From assembly GCA_902749685.1 (NCBI GenBank), contig CACVKW010001383.1:1-64000 (forward strand): DNA of 64,000 bases. Direction: 5' to 3'. Positions 1 through 9,929 of this stretch are shown piece after piece. Position numbers and translations under genes: made by a program. Under the pieces are notes generated by a model. That model did no database searches. It worked only from the letters and a program-made list of their open reading frames with translations, and was not told the DNA's origin. Source of the stretch: Olavius sp. associated proteobacterium Delta 1. GTDB taxonomy: Bacteria > Desulfobacterota > Desulfobacteria > Desulfobacterales > JAFDCJ01. The first letter of the stretch is position 1, and every line of letters begins with the position of its first letter.

Positions 1-2
1 GT

Positions 3-30
3 ATCCAGAAACCAGAATCCAGGATCAGTC
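3..30. repeat. Degenerate heptamer array at window edge
   Basis: Four 7-bp units (ATCCAGA, AACCAGA, ATCCAGG, ATCAGTC) follow each other without a gap; the array may continue to the left of the window. It belongs to the same class of degenerate heptanucleotide arrays found in most longer intergenic regions of this window. Bases 31-163 hold no gene that I can recognise. Confidence 0.6.
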
Positions 31-163
31 AATACTTTCAATGGTCTTCATTGCAGCAGCGAAGTTGGATTTCAAAATTTTATGCAACTATAGGGTTAAA
101 TTTTTCCCGATAATGGCGCACCGCCTGCAGGTTCATAATTTCAATTGCGTGCCTGAAATAAAA

Positions 164-1492
164 CTATTGCACCCGATTCTTGAAATAATCGAAGACCAGT
201 TGAGTTTCAAAAACCCGGAAGATTAGGAACAGGGACAGATTCAGGCCCACGGTTACCAGGGCCGCAGACCTTCTATTCGCAAGACATTCTCTAATCCCCG
301 CAGCAGCGAAAGCTATCAAGAAAGGCTCCAAAGGCAAGCGGAATCGAGGCGAACCGTAGAACACCATGATGCCAAATATATAAGCAAAGAATAAGAGATA
401 GACGAGTTCCCGATTCTGATTGCGGTCGGCAAAGCGCAGCGCGACCCCCAAAATTGAAAATCCCAGGATCACTCCCCAAAAGATATTGTACTTGGACCCG
501 AATGATACCGCATACCAGTGTCCGTCAAACGGATATACAAAGTGCAATAACTTAGCAACCGTCAATTTGACCACTCGTCTAGGTTGCTGGGTGATAAATC
601 GGAGTGTCTGTCTGACCAGATAGCGACTGCGATCGGCCTCATTGTTTAATTCAAAGTAGTCGGCATCGACCGTTTCCAGAGAATTATAACCAAATCCTTC
701 TTGCGGAACGACATACGAGTTATAAAAAGTAAGACCGCCAACATTGGCAAAAGGGACGAAAGCATCCAACTTGGATAAGTTTCTGAACGTCCAGGGCAGC
801 AAGATCAGCAAGAGACCCGTCGTAGTGAAAGCCATCGCTCGCAGCGCTTTTTTTTTGTGCTTCAACAGCAACCAGAAATACAAAAAAGGACCAAAGACAA
901 CTAAAAAGGGTCTAGTCAGAAGCGCCAATCCAAATGCGACACCGGATATGACATACCAACAGGAACCCCTTTTGTTAATCACGAGCATGACGGTCAACAA
1001 CATCAGAAAAGTGAAAAGGATTTCCGTCAGGATCTGGTTGGTGTAAATGATCAGGGGGGGATAAATGCAAGACACAAGACCCGCCATTTTTGCAGTGCCG
1101 GCATCGAAAATCGATCTTGTCACCCAATATAAAAGCACGCAGATACCGGCACCTATAAAGGCTTGCACCAGCCTCACCCACTGTGGATCGTGGCCTAAAA
1201 TGTAGTAGATCCCACCCAGCAGCAGTGGGTAAACCGGGGGGCGGTAAGCGGTCGGTTGTCCGGTGGAATTTACGTATCCTTTTCCCTGCGACAGTTTCCA
1301 ACCGAGGGTGTCGTAGTCCAGGGCATCGGTCTCAAGAGGCCCGGAAAGCACAGCGACGACAAAAACAAGCCGGAGCAAAAGCGCCAGACTAAAAACCACA
1401 AGACCAAACCGATTGGCTGCAATTTCCAAAAGCACACCAACCCGGCGCCATACCGGTACGAAGGATTTACGGGGATTATTCAATTCGCTCAC
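164..1492 (-). CDS. GT39-type membrane glycosyltransferase (ArnT/PMT-like)
   Basis: Predicted 442-residue polytopic inner-membrane protein, probably moving a sugar from a lipid-phosphate donor to an acceptor on the periplasmic side. The first TM segment (about residues 31-50) is followed by a periplasmic loop with an acidic DALDY motif near residues 56-60, the place of the catalytic Asp in GT39/ArnT-type enzymes, and by YRPPVYP near 83-89, a common motif of that group. About ten further hydrophobic segments follow, ending in a hydrophobic C-terminus. It is the last gene of the minus-strand polysaccharide locus, 123 bp after the GT2-methyltransferase gene. Acceptor and sugar cannot be read from the sequence. 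Confidence 0.75.
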   Translation of the reverse strand: MSELNNPRKSFVPVWRRVGVLLEIAANRFGLVVFSLALLLRLVFVVAVLSGPLETDALDYDTLGWKLSQGKGYVNSTGQPTAYRPPVYPLLLGGIYYILGHDPQWVRLVQAFIGAGICVLLYWVTRSIFDAGTAKMAGLVSCIYPPLIIYTNQILTEILFTFLMLLTVMLVINKRGSCWYVISGVAFGLALLTRPFLVVFGPFLYFWLLLKHKKKALRAMAFTTTGLLLILLPWTFRNLSKLDAFVPFANVGGLTFYNSYVVPQEGFGYNSLETVDADYFELNNEADRSRYLVRQTLRFITQQPRRVVKLTVAKLLHFVYPFDGHWYAVSFGSKYNIFWGVILGFSILGVALRFADRNQNRELVYLLFFAYIFGIMVFYGSPRFRLPLEPFLIAFAAAGIRECLANRRSAALVTVGLNLSLFLIFRVFETQLVFDYFKNRVQ

Positions 1493-1615
1493 ACGGGATC
1501 CGCATTTTCTCCCAGGTTTTCCAATATCTCGCCCAATTCAAAATGATGACTGCGGTGCATTCCTGGCATCTACAGCCTGACCCACGCATCGCGCAAGCAC
1601 CGGTCTCCTGAAATA

Positions 1616-3148
1616 CTAGTCATCGCCGCTCAGTTTCTCTCCAATACAGATAATCGACTGACCGGCGAAGGGCAAAAACCGGTCGACTTTTTTCCACAAC
1701 CATACCAGCGAATCATATGCTTTTAACTGCAGTTTCGAAAAGTGCCGTCGTCGCAAAATCTTTCCGTTTAAAATCCACCCCAATGTTCCTATTCGGTTGA
1801 AATATTTTGTTTTTTTCACCTTAAAACCGTTTCTTTGCATAAGTTCTTCCAAGTCCGCTTTTTGGTAGCGTCTAAAATGACCAACTGCTTGATCAAGGGA
1901 ACTATACAACTTGGGCGAGTTCGGAACTAGGAGCACAAGTTGTCCGCCGGGTTTTAGAAGGTTATGTATATTTCTCAGTACTTTTGTTTGGTCATCGATG
2001 TGCTCAAGCACATTGATGCACAGTACCGTGTCAAAGCTGTTGTCCAGCTTGATTGCCTGATTTTCACCGGAAATATTGAAGTTAATCACTTCCACATTAG
2101 GTCTACGATAGAATAAATTTGACAACCTATGCACGTGCAGCGGATCTATATCACTGCAGACATATCGATCTCTAGGCAGTAAATGCAGAGTTAAACTGCC
2201 AATACCAGCGCCAACCTCAAAAACATTTTCGCCCACATACGGCTGAATCTCTTCAACCAACCACGAATTAAACCGATGCGTACCGGACATCGAATTCAGG
2301 ATTCTCGCGTCGGAATTTATATAGATATCATCAATTAGCCAGCATTTCACGATGACATAAAGGGCTTCAACCCCGTCTTTCCAGCTAATTTTCTTGCCCT
2401 CTTTATAGGTTCTGCCATAATACGAAATAGGAACTTCATAAATTCTGAAATTCCTTTTAGCGACCTTTGCCGTAATTTCTGGTTCAAATCCAAAACGGCG
2501 GCAGCGTATGGGTATACTCTTGAGCAGTTCCATACGGAAAGTTTTGTAACAGGTCTCCATATCTGTCAGATTCAGGTCAGTAACCAGATTGGATAGGAAT
2601 GTGATGAACTTATTGCCAAGCTGATGACGATAAAGCAAAACTCGCCGAACTTTGGTGCCCGCAAAACGGGAGCCGAACACCACATCAGCCTTACCGGACA
2701 AAACCGGCTCAAGCAAATTGCGATACTCGGCCGGGTCATATTCCAAGTCGGCATCCTGAATTATTGCAATATCTCCGGTCGCTTCATTTATGGCTCGCTG
2801 CAGTGCCGCACCCTTGCCGGCATTTTTCTCGAATCGAAACAGCTTTATCTCGGGTATCTCTGCACAAAGCTCCGCTAGAATTTGCGTCGTTCCGTCGGTC
2901 GATCCATCATCAACAATGACGATTTCGCGCGCTAATCGCTCCGGCAGATAAGCATTTTGAATCCTGTGAACGAGTTCGCGCACTGTGTAGCGCTCGTTAA
3001 ATACTGGAACCAGGATAGAGACTTTCGTGAATGAACCTAAGCTGCTGGATTTGCTGTCAGTGATTTGTCGATTAAAGGGCCTAATATTTTCGAAGACTTC
3101 ACTGTGATTCATATGTATTTCGTTTTCCACAGAGGACGTATTTGTCAT
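1616..3148 (-). CDS. GT2 glycosyltransferase fused to SAM methyltransferase
   Basis: A 510-residue two-domain protein. Residues about 43-280 are a GT2 (GT-A fold) domain of the dolichol-phosphate-mannose-synthase-like type, with VPVFNE near 48-52, DDGSTDGT at 80-87 and a DADLEY metal/nucleotide motif near 132-137. Residues about 285-470 are a class I methyltransferase with EVGAGIG at 311-317 (SAM motif I) and the acidic CSDIDP loop near 331-336. No TM segments are evident, so it is probably cytoplasmic. The fusion suggests a sugar is transferred to a lipid or glycan and then methylated, or that methylation caps the chain. The start is uncertain: a second Met lies at residue 13 and no strong ribosome binding site is seen. 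Confidence 0.75.
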   Translation of the reverse strand: MTNTSSVENEIHMNHSEVFENIRPFNRQITDSKSSSLGSFTKVSILVPVFNERYTVRELVHRIQNAYLPERLAREIVIVDDGSTDGTTQILAELCAEIPEIKLFRFEKNAGKGAALQRAINEATGDIAIIQDADLEYDPAEYRNLLEPVLSGKADVVFGSRFAGTKVRRVLLYRHQLGNKFITFLSNLVTDLNLTDMETCYKTFRMELLKSIPIRCRRFGFEPEITAKVAKRNFRIYEVPISYYGRTYKEGKKISWKDGVEALYVIVKCWLIDDIYINSDARILNSMSGTHRFNSWLVEEIQPYVGENVFEVGAGIGSLTLHLLPRDRYVCSDIDPLHVHRLSNLFYRRPNVEVINFNISGENQAIKLDNSFDTVLCINVLEHIDDQTKVLRNIHNLLKPGGQLVLLVPNSPKLYSSLDQAVGHFRRYQKADLEELMQRNGFKVKKTKYFNRIGTLGWILNGKILRRRHFSKLQLKAYDSLVWLWKKVDRFLPFAGQSIICIGEKLSGDD

Positions 3149-3240
3149 CTTTTTTTTTCAATATCCTTTTATTTGAGTCCACCAACCCAACGCCAGGGCC
3201 ATAGTTTTGGGATGCGGAGATGCCAACAGGTTAGGTGGAT

Positions 3241-4935
3241 TTATTGAGCGATTAGAATACCTTCACCGTTTTGTCCGTCCAGCCAGACCCGGGCCCACAC
3301 CTCGAAAATGACGAGACTCCAGATCCGGTGGCCGAGCTCATACCGACGACTGCGGTGCATTCCAAGCATCTCCAGCGCGGCTTGCGGTCTAATGATGCCC
3401 CGCTGTTCAAAGGACGCTGAACGAAAGAGATCTTCAACCCAGTTTCCCATTTCCCCGTGCAGCCAGCGGCCCAAAGGAACGGTGAATCCCTGTTTTCTCG
3501 GTTTTAATATCTTAGGCGGCAGAAAACGGCACAGATCAGCGTAGAGGAATCTGTCGCGGTCGTCCTGCACCGGAGCATTGTCGAGAATGATTTTGGTCGA
3601 CAACGCTGAAGGGTGGCCGATTTGGTTCAAAAATTCAGGCTGGTAAAGCCAACTGCGCAAAGCTTCAGACACGGTGACCCGTCGTTGATATCGATCCGCT
3701 CGACCATGGCTCACATCGTAGATCAAACGCTTCGACAAACCAAGCAAGCCCAGCTCATAAGCCCACTGCCAGCCTTGAGGTTGCCACCGGGCCGCAAGAT
3801 CAGGAAAAATCAACGCAAATCGGGCCCAATCGTAGCCGCCGAAAGGCTCATCGCCCCCATCCCCGGACAAGACCACCTTGACCTTTTCGCGCGCTAGCTG
3901 CGACACCAAATGGGTAGGCAAAATCGAATTGTCGAACAGCGGCTGTTCCAGAAATTGCACCAGGCGCGGCAGTTCTTGGATAATGTCGGGAGTCACCAGT
4001 TTTTCGTGATGATTCGAACCGATGTGGTCGGCGACTGCCCGGGCGAATTCTCTCTCATCGCCCCCGCCTTTGAAACCAATGGTAAAGGTATGAATCGGTT
4101 CCGAGCAGTGCTTTTGCGCAACGGCGCAGACCAGACTCGAATCGATCCCCCCGGAAAGGAAAGCGCCGACCGGAACATCCGCCACGAGATGGCTTTGCAC
4201 CGCGTCATGGAGTTTGGCATCCAGCTCCTCGACCAATTCTTCCTCCCGGCCCTCAATGTTCGCACGCCTGAAGCTTGGGGCCCAGTAGCGTCCTGTCGTA
4301 AAATCACCTTCTTGGAATTGAAGCCAGCAGCCCGGTTCGAGGGCCCTGATCCCGCCGAAAATCGTATCGGGACCGGGCACATAGCCAAGCTCAAAATAGG
4401 TATCAATCGCAGACGGGTTCATGCGCCGCTGAACTTCGGGGTGGGCAAAGAGGGCCTTGATCTCCGAAGCAAAAACAAGGCCCTTTTTGAGGGGGGCATA
4501 AAATAAGGGTTTGATGCCGAGGCGATCACGGGCTAGAAAAAGCTGTTGCCGAGCGTTGTTCCAGATGGCAAAGGCAAACATGCCACGGATCATCTCAACG
4601 ACCCGGGAACCCCATTTGCGGTAGCCAAGCAGGAGCACTTCTGTATCGGAGGCAGACCGGAAGATTTCACCATCTTGCTGCAATTGCCCCCGCAGATCCC
4701 TGTAATTGTATATCTCGCCGTTGTAAACCAAGACAAGGGCTTCGTCACGCGACACCATGGGTTGGCCGGCGGCCCCGCTGAGGTCGATGACGGCAAGCCT
4801 CGTGTGTCCAAAAGCGGCCTGCCTGTTTGTAAAGAATCCGGACGCATCGGGCCCTCGGTGGTCCAGGGTACGAACCATATTTATTAAACACGACCTGTCG
4901 ATGTCGCTGCTTACATATCCGCAAATACCGCACAT
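3241..4935 (-). CDS. AsnB-like glutamine-dependent amidotransferase, internally shortened
   Basis: Class B asparagine synthetase family protein of 564 residues. Start MCGICGY exposes Cys2, the glutamine-amidotransferase nucleophile; HRGPDASG, NGEIYN and SASDTEV follow in the N-terminal Ntn domain. The synthetase domain has the PP-loop SGGIDSS and SGDGGDEPFGGY. Near residues 471-477 the chain passes directly from FLYADLCRFLP to PKILKPRKQGF: the roughly 50-60 residues normally between the two LPxxIL motifs, including the KVDRxSM...ExRxPFLD segment, appear absent. Members in polysaccharide loci amidate sugars or peptides, but this copy may be altered or inactive. Its ATG overlaps the TGA of the upstream glycosyltransferase gene by one base (TGATG), indicating translational coupling. 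Confidence 0.8.
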   Translation of the reverse strand: MCGICGYVSSDIDRSCLINMVRTLDHRGPDASGFFTNRQAAFGHTRLAVIDLSGAAGQPMVSRDEALVLVYNGEIYNYRDLRGQLQQDGEIFRSASDTEVLLLGYRKWGSRVVEMIRGMFAFAIWNNARQQLFLARDRLGIKPLFYAPLKKGLVFASEIKALFAHPEVQRRMNPSAIDTYFELGYVPGPDTIFGGIRALEPGCWLQFQEGDFTTGRYWAPSFRRANIEGREEELVEELDAKLHDAVQSHLVADVPVGAFLSGGIDSSLVCAVAQKHCSEPIHTFTIGFKGGGDEREFARAVADHIGSNHHEKLVTPDIIQELPRLVQFLEQPLFDNSILPTHLVSQLAREKVKVVLSGDGGDEPFGGYDWARFALIFPDLAARWQPQGWQWAYELGLLGLSKRLIYDVSHGRADRYQRRVTVSEALRSWLYQPEFLNQIGHPSALSTKIILDNAPVQDDRDRFLYADLCRFLPPKILKPRKQGFTVPLGRWLHGEMGNWVEDLFRSASFEQRGIIRPQAALEMLGMHRSRRYELGHRIWSLVIFEVWARVWLDGQNGEGILIAQ

Positions 4936-6041
4936 CAGAGCAACTCCCGATACAAAGACAATGTCTCTGCTGCCGTCTTTTGCCAGCTGAAATCCGCAGC
5001 GCGTCTTTGGCCGGCCTCTCTCAAATGATCCTGCAAGGCTTTGTCTTCGATGACCGCTAAGATGGCCTCGGCGATCTGCGCCACGTTTTGCGGATCGACG
5101 AGCAGGGCCGCACCTCCGGCGATTTCGGGCAGAGCGCCCCGGGTTGACGCAATGACCGGCGTTCCACAGGCCATAGCTTCCACAACCGGCAGGCCAAAGC
5201 CTTCATAAAGACTGGGATACAGGGCTGCCGTCGCCCCGCATAGCAAGGCCGGCAGATGTTCATCGTCCACAGAGCCGACAAAAACGAGGTTGCCATAATT
5301 GCCACCCAACAACGTTTCCAGACGCGGTCGAGGTCCTATCAAGACCAACGGCATATCCGGTGCCGCTATCTGGGCAGCTTCAACGGTGCGATTGAGATTT
5401 TTGCGCGGCTCCGGTGTGCCGACCAGATAAATCAAGTAAGGCGCTGTAAGACCATATAATCCCCAAATCGGTTTAGCTCCTTCCAACTTTACAGGTCGGA
5501 ATAATTGGTGATCAACGCCCTCATAGATCACCCGCGCACGGTCCTCCGGGTACTTCATGTGCTCGATCAGATCGTCACGCGTTTTTTGGGAAGGGGCCAC
5601 TACGGCATCGGCACAGGTAAGCGCAGACGGAAGTTCACGCCGATAGCCACGTTCATTCAGAGAAAGGTCAGAGAAATAGTTGGGAAATTTCAGGTAAGTC
5701 AAATCATGAATTGTCAGCACTCTGCGAGCCCTTTCAACGGGGGGGAGTACAAAATGCAATCCATGGTATACATCAACCGCACCACAAAATCGTTCAATAT
5801 AGGGCCAGTTTAACGAACTCCACATACCCTGCAGAAATGTACGCGGAAGACGAACCTCTCTGACCGTATGTCTGCCGCCTAACGGCCGCCAGATTTCTTT
5901 TTTTTCACGAAAGCGGTTATAGAAGAGAATTAGCTCGTCGCTAGCGAGATGCTCCGCCATCGCAGATATCAGCCCTCTGGCATATCGCGGAATGCCTCCG
6001 CTCTGGAACATGGCATGATAGGCGTCGATGGCGATTCTCAT
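4935..6041 (-). CDS. GT4 family glycosyltransferase
   Basis: A 368-residue retaining glycosyltransferase of GT-B fold, probably cytoplasmic and acting on a lipid-linked glycan. The N-terminal acceptor half begins MRIAIDAYHA. The C-terminal donor half has VGTPEPRKN near 207-215 and the E-x7-E motif EGFGLPVVE at 280-288, followed by MACGTPVIAS, which are hallmarks of GT4 (mannosyltransferase-like) enzymes. Its stop overlaps the asnB-like start. The sugar specificity cannot be assigned from sequence alone. Confidence 0.85.
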   Translation of the reverse strand: MRIAIDAYHAMFQSGGIPRYARGLISAMAEHLASDELILFYNRFREKKEIWRPLGGRHTVREVRLPRTFLQGMWSSLNWPYIERFCGAVDVYHGLHFVLPPVERARRVLTIHDLTYLKFPNYFSDLSLNERGYRRELPSALTCADAVVAPSQKTRDDLIEHMKYPEDRARVIYEGVDHQLFRPVKLEGAKPIWGLYGLTAPYLIYLVGTPEPRKNLNRTVEAAQIAAPDMPLVLIGPRPRLETLLGGNYGNLVFVGSVDDEHLPALLCGATAALYPSLYEGFGLPVVEAMACGTPVIASTRGALPEIAGGAALLVDPQNVAQIAEAILAVIEDKALQDHLREAGQRRAADFSWQKTAAETLSLYRELL

Positions 6042-6154
6042 ATTCTGTCACCAACGTCTTTCACAACAAAGTCACTTTCGTCAAGCCTTGCGCCGGCAAA
6101 CGTCATGCGATTCTTTCACCCCTGAACTTTGAAACCAGCCGATTGGTCTTATAC

Positions 6155-7711
6155 TTATAGAACCTCACCTGCGTCATCTAATAGTGAAACCTCTTGCGGC
6201 AGTTTTTTTCTCATTATCAGAAAAATATTTCCAACTGCTTGTATGTCATACGCTTGATCAAGCCGATGGCGAAAGGGCACTGTGTTTTTCTCAATCGTAA
6301 AAAAGTTAAAGCTTTCGTATGCAGCTAGATAGACTTTTTGCTCTTGCGCCAGTTTTTCATCTATGTACCGGTTCACATCACGCCAGATTTTCTCCTCACT
6401 TTGATACGCAAATTCGTCAGTGCATTTTACTTGCACGTCTTTTCTGAAGCCTTCAATATCACGCAGGTATTTTAACGGTTCTGAGATATTGAAATCTGCC
6501 AAAATGACTGCTTCTTGATCCATGACCGACAACGCATTCTTTACAAAATCGTACGTTTTGTAGTTCCCGCGCTTACTTGGCCACAAATAATAAATATTGG
6601 GATCACGGTATTTAAATGTGCTTTGTGAAACAAGATTTATGTTAAAAATTCCGGAAGCGGAACGGGTCACCACAAAATAGGTTATCGGCTGCAAAAGAAT
6701 TACTGCGGAAACAAAGATAACTAGTTGCCGTTCGGTCACCTTTGACGCGACTGATTTAAATCCACTGGCGATAAAATACCCATAAACAATAAATGTGGGT
6801 ATCAACTGATGAAGTTGTCTAGCTTTACCGTAGAACGAGGCAAAAATGATGTCCATCGCCATCAGCACTAAAAGCAAAGGCAGAATTTTCGCTTTGGCTG
6901 ACTTCAGACCGGCAAGCCCTATTAAAATGGCAATTGGATACTGATATAGTAGATAAGCCGGAAAGATGAACAATTCCTTCAGCAATTTCGAATAATCTGA
7001 AAATCGAGTCAGGCAAATGTACGCTGTCTCTAAAAGCCCGGCAAAAAACCCGGCGCCGTTTTTCATTTCGACTGCCAGACACCCAAGACCAATCAATGTC
7101 AAAAGAAAGTAAATTAAAAAGATTCGCATGCGATTTTTGGCAAAATAGGCTACAAAAAAAGCATAGACCGGCACAAACAGCAATGTCAGATAGTGATTTA
7201 GAAAACCGATGATCAGACTGGCCAAAACCAAAAACAGCAGCCAAATATTTTGGTACCGATACCAGAGCAGGAAAGATCCTAAGCTCAAGGCAAAAGTGAA
7301 TGACAGCAGACTGTAGCTTTCGGTCATGGTAGCCACCCACCAGTACATATGAGACAGTCCGATACATAGGGTTGCACCCATTGCCGGCACTGGTGATGCG
7401 ATTAGGTGATTGAGTATCAGGTACACGATTGAAAGGGTTAAACTCGCCCAAAAAGCGGACATGAAATTGATCTTGTAGGCAAGCGACCACGAATCGGGGA
7501 GAACATCGGCAAAAACCATTCCGATTTGGGTATGTAACCCGTGAACGCCCCCACCTAGGTAGCGCGGCTGTCCCTGGTCAACATATCGGATTAACTTGGT
7601 CGGGTCTCCCCACATTATAGTAGGTGCCAAGGTATATGTATATAAACCAAGCATCACAATGAAAATCGCAAAAGGCGGCACGAGTATATTATTCCGGGTG
7701 CTATTTTTCAT
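6155..7711 (-). CDS. DUF2723-like polytopic membrane protein
   Basis: A 518-residue integral membrane protein with about ten hydrophobic segments in the first 350 residues and a soluble C-terminal part of about 150 residues. The N-terminus (LYTYTLAPTIMWGDPTKL, then GQPRYLGGGVHGLHTQIG) matches the layout of DUF2723 / protein O-mannosyltransferase-like (GT-C) proteins, in which an acidic residue in the first periplasmic loop is catalytic. It probably transfers a lipid-linked sugar on the periplasmic face. It lies between two GT4 genes in the same orientation with spacers of 113 and 76 bp. Confidence 0.65.
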   Translation of the reverse strand: MKNSTRNNILVPPFAIFIVMLGLYTYTLAPTIMWGDPTKLIRYVDQGQPRYLGGGVHGLHTQIGMVFADVLPDSWSLAYKINFMSAFWASLTLSIVYLILNHLIASPVPAMGATLCIGLSHMYWWVATMTESYSLLSFTFALSLGSFLLWYRYQNIWLLFLVLASLIIGFLNHYLTLLFVPVYAFFVAYFAKNRMRIFLIYFLLTLIGLGCLAVEMKNGAGFFAGLLETAYICLTRFSDYSKLLKELFIFPAYLLYQYPIAILIGLAGLKSAKAKILPLLLVLMAMDIIFASFYGKARQLHQLIPTFIVYGYFIASGFKSVASKVTERQLVIFVSAVILLQPITYFVVTRSASGIFNINLVSQSTFKYRDPNIYYLWPSKRGNYKTYDFVKNALSVMDQEAVILADFNISEPLKYLRDIEGFRKDVQVKCTDEFAYQSEEKIWRDVNRYIDEKLAQEQKVYLAAYESFNFFTIEKNTVPFRHRLDQAYDIQAVGNIFLIMRKKLPQEVSLLDDAGEVL

Positions 7712-7787
7712 CCTGAGAACCTTTTCAGTTGCTGACAGATTTCAAATTTTTCCAATGCCGAACGCTGATACTGATTCAGCCAACAGC

Positions 7788-8936
7788 TTAGGATGCGGCC
7801 ACATCCCGATAGAAAGCGTATGTATTTTCAGCGCAGCGTTTCCAACTGTACTGCGCTGCATGCTGCAATCCTTTATGTCGCAAGGCTCTGCGCAGCGCGC
7901 TGTCACAAAGCAGCCTTTCCATCGCCGCGCTGATGTATTCCGGGTAGTTAGGATCTATCATCAAAGCGGCATCCCCGACCGTTTCCGGCAGCGATGAAAC
8001 GTTAGACGTCACCACAGGTGTCCCGCAAGCCATGGCTTCTAAGGGCGGGGAGGTCCAGCCTTCTACAAAACTGGGAAAAACGAAAAGTTCGGCACCGTTG
8101 TAAAGGATTGGCAGACCGTCTTCTTCCTGGCTGATATAGTCAAGAATCGTTATCCTTTCTTCAAGCTTCAAGGAGCCAATAAGTTGCTCTACATCGCAGG
8201 CCTTTCCATTTTCGCGGCCGACGAGAACTAAATCTAAATCGGGATAGTGTCGTGCCAGCAAGGAAAAACCACGAATTGTGCCTTCGATATTTTTGTGGGT
8301 CTGTAACCCACCGACATAGAGGATGTAAGGGCGGCTGATATTGAATTCCTGCAGCAGGACCTTGCGGACGTGCTCCTTTTCAAAAACTCTGAATTCGGAT
8401 CCGATGCCTAAAGGAATCACGCGCACTCTTTGTGAGTCAATGGTGGGAAAAAATTCAAGAAACTCCTGACGGGTAGTCTCCGAGACCGCCACGAAATAGT
8501 CGGCCCGCTGGGTCATTTTATTAAGCCAGGCGCTTTTTTTTTGAACATAATTCGGATCGATCAAATCAGCACGCTTCATATAAACGATTCCATGGAGCGT
8601 AATGATGTAAGCCGCTGATTTTATCGGCGGGCAGTCATCTCCCAGGGCGTGAAATATGTCGGCCGGTCCGGTAAACAAATCCACGGATGGAACCCCCAGC
8701 CGATCCCACAATGGCAGCGAGAAATGGCGCGGACATGCCCAGCGCACCGCTGTCGCATTACCCGCACCGGCGATTTTCCGATCTACAATGTCGGCGTCCC
8801 CTCGAAAGTAGTTCATAAAGACCGTGAAGCGGTCGTGCGCACCGATTGCCGGCAACTCCGCAATCAGGTTGATGGTGTACCGTCGAATAGCCCGGGTGCC
8901 GACCACCGCATCCGATCCGTCCAGGATGATCTTCAT
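7788..8936 (-). CDS. GT4 family glycosyltransferase
   Basis: A 382-residue GT-B fold glycosyltransferase, soluble or peripherally membrane bound. The donor half contains ILYVGGLQTHKN near 205-216, a common GT4 phosphate-binding element, and the E-x7-E motif EGWTSPPLE at 292-300 followed by AMACGTPVV. The start ATG is preceded by a GGGTGG-containing purine stretch. It is a distant paralogue of the protein encoded at 4935-6041. Donor and acceptor are unknown. Confidence 0.85.
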   Translation of the reverse strand: MKIILDGSDAVVGTRAIRRYTINLIAELPAIGAHDRFTVFMNYFRGDADIVDRKIAGAGNATAVRWACPRHFSLPLWDRLGVPSVDLFTGPADIFHALGDDCPPIKSAAYIITLHGIVYMKRADLIDPNYVQKKSAWLNKMTQRADYFVAVSETTRQEFLEFFPTIDSQRVRVIPLGIGSEFRVFEKEHVRKVLLQEFNISRPYILYVGGLQTHKNIEGTIRGFSLLARHYPDLDLVLVGRENGKACDVEQLIGSLKLEERITILDYISQEEDGLPILYNGAELFVFPSFVEGWTSPPLEAMACGTPVVTSNVSSLPETVGDAALMIDPNYPEYISAAMERLLCDSALRRALRHKGLQHAAQYSWKRCAENTYAFYRDVAAS

Positions 8937-9072
8937 CTGTCACCACCCTTACAGGGATTGATATGGCGATAAATCTGCCGGTTGCTGGGTTGAATCAAGG
9001 TATTGATCTGCAGCTTGGGTGATTCCTGCGACCGCAAGATACCCCAGAGCTTTATCAGCGTGTTGGAAAGTG

Positions 9073-9825
9073 TCAACTGCGGGTTGCTGAGGCCACCAGC
9101 CTGATCTGAAAGTTTTTAGGGTGAATTTCTCCGGGTTGTTCGACAAAAAAAATGCTTCTTAATAGAAGATGCCAAACCCATCTCGCCAGACGGTAAGTCA
9201 AATGGCGGGGCGTCAACTTCAACGGCCATTTTTCATTGATGAATCGGACGTGGTCATACCCGCTCAATGACAAAACTTGCTTGAGTGACATTTCGGTGAA
9301 AATGGTTTGGTGGGTGAAATCGTTGTAGCGGCAATACATGCTGGTGAATCCCGCAACCTGGGGAACATTCACAACCACATTTCCCCCGGGAACGAGAGCC
9401 ACTTTGACTGCTGACAAAAAGTTTATCGTTTCCGATTTTGGGACATGCTCCAGAACATCGTTCATCGTGATGGTCTGAAAGCTTGCCGGCTTTTCGCATA
9501 GGAAATCAATCGTGTTATCCACTGCATGGATGGGGCAATTGACATGTTTGGCGGCTTCATTCGCCATTTGTGGCGAAAGCTCCAGCCCCTCAGCTCCGGT
9601 GAAACCTTTTTGCTGCAGATAAAACAAAAACTTGCCGTCACCGCAGCCAATATCCAGAATTCTGGCTGTCTTGTCCGGAGGCAGGCAATCGTAATACCAT
9701 TCTCCGTATCCCATGCTGATCTTCTGGAAATCCCGCCACTCGTGCAACCCCCTGTAGAAAGAGTCGTAGTAGCGCTCAAAGCACAGGTTCTTCGGTTCAT
9801 TGCCAAGGCCGTTAATCGTGTTCAC
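9073..9825 (-). CDS. Class I SAM-dependent methyltransferase
   Basis: A 250-residue methyltransferase with SAM motif I ILDIGCGDGKF (DIGCGDG at 58-64), LELSPQMA after the second strand and ITMNDVLEHVPK as the post-II motif, typical of the Methyltransf_11/23 group. The call starts at a GTG with GGAGA upstream. Like the methyltransferase at 13871-14647, it is embedded among glycosyltransferase genes and may methylate a sugar or cap a polysaccharide. The target cannot be determined from sequence. Confidence 0.8.
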   Translation of the reverse strand: MNTINGLGNEPKNLCFERYYDSFYRGLHEWRDFQKISMGYGEWYYDCLPPDKTARILDIGCGDGKFLFYLQQKGFTGAEGLELSPQMANEAAKHVNCPIHAVDNTIDFLCEKPASFQTITMNDVLEHVPKSETINFLSAVKVALVPGGNVVVNVPQVAGFTSMYCRYNDFTHQTIFTEMSLKQVLSLSGYDHVRFINEKWPLKLTPRHLTYRLARWVWHLLLRSIFFVEQPGEIHPKNFQIRLVASATRS

Positions 9826-9929
9826 TGTATAATTCTCCGTCTCCCGCGCACAGCAGCCTCAGCTGGCTGCCCGCTGCTGCAAGTCATCAATGACTTTTGA
9901 AGCAATCGCTGAGAGGTATTTGATGTCTC

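Noticed and set aside
6825-7490. 221-codon minus-strand frame inside the DUF2723-like gene
   Set aside because: Out-of-frame overlap with a well-supported membrane protein; no recognisable domain.
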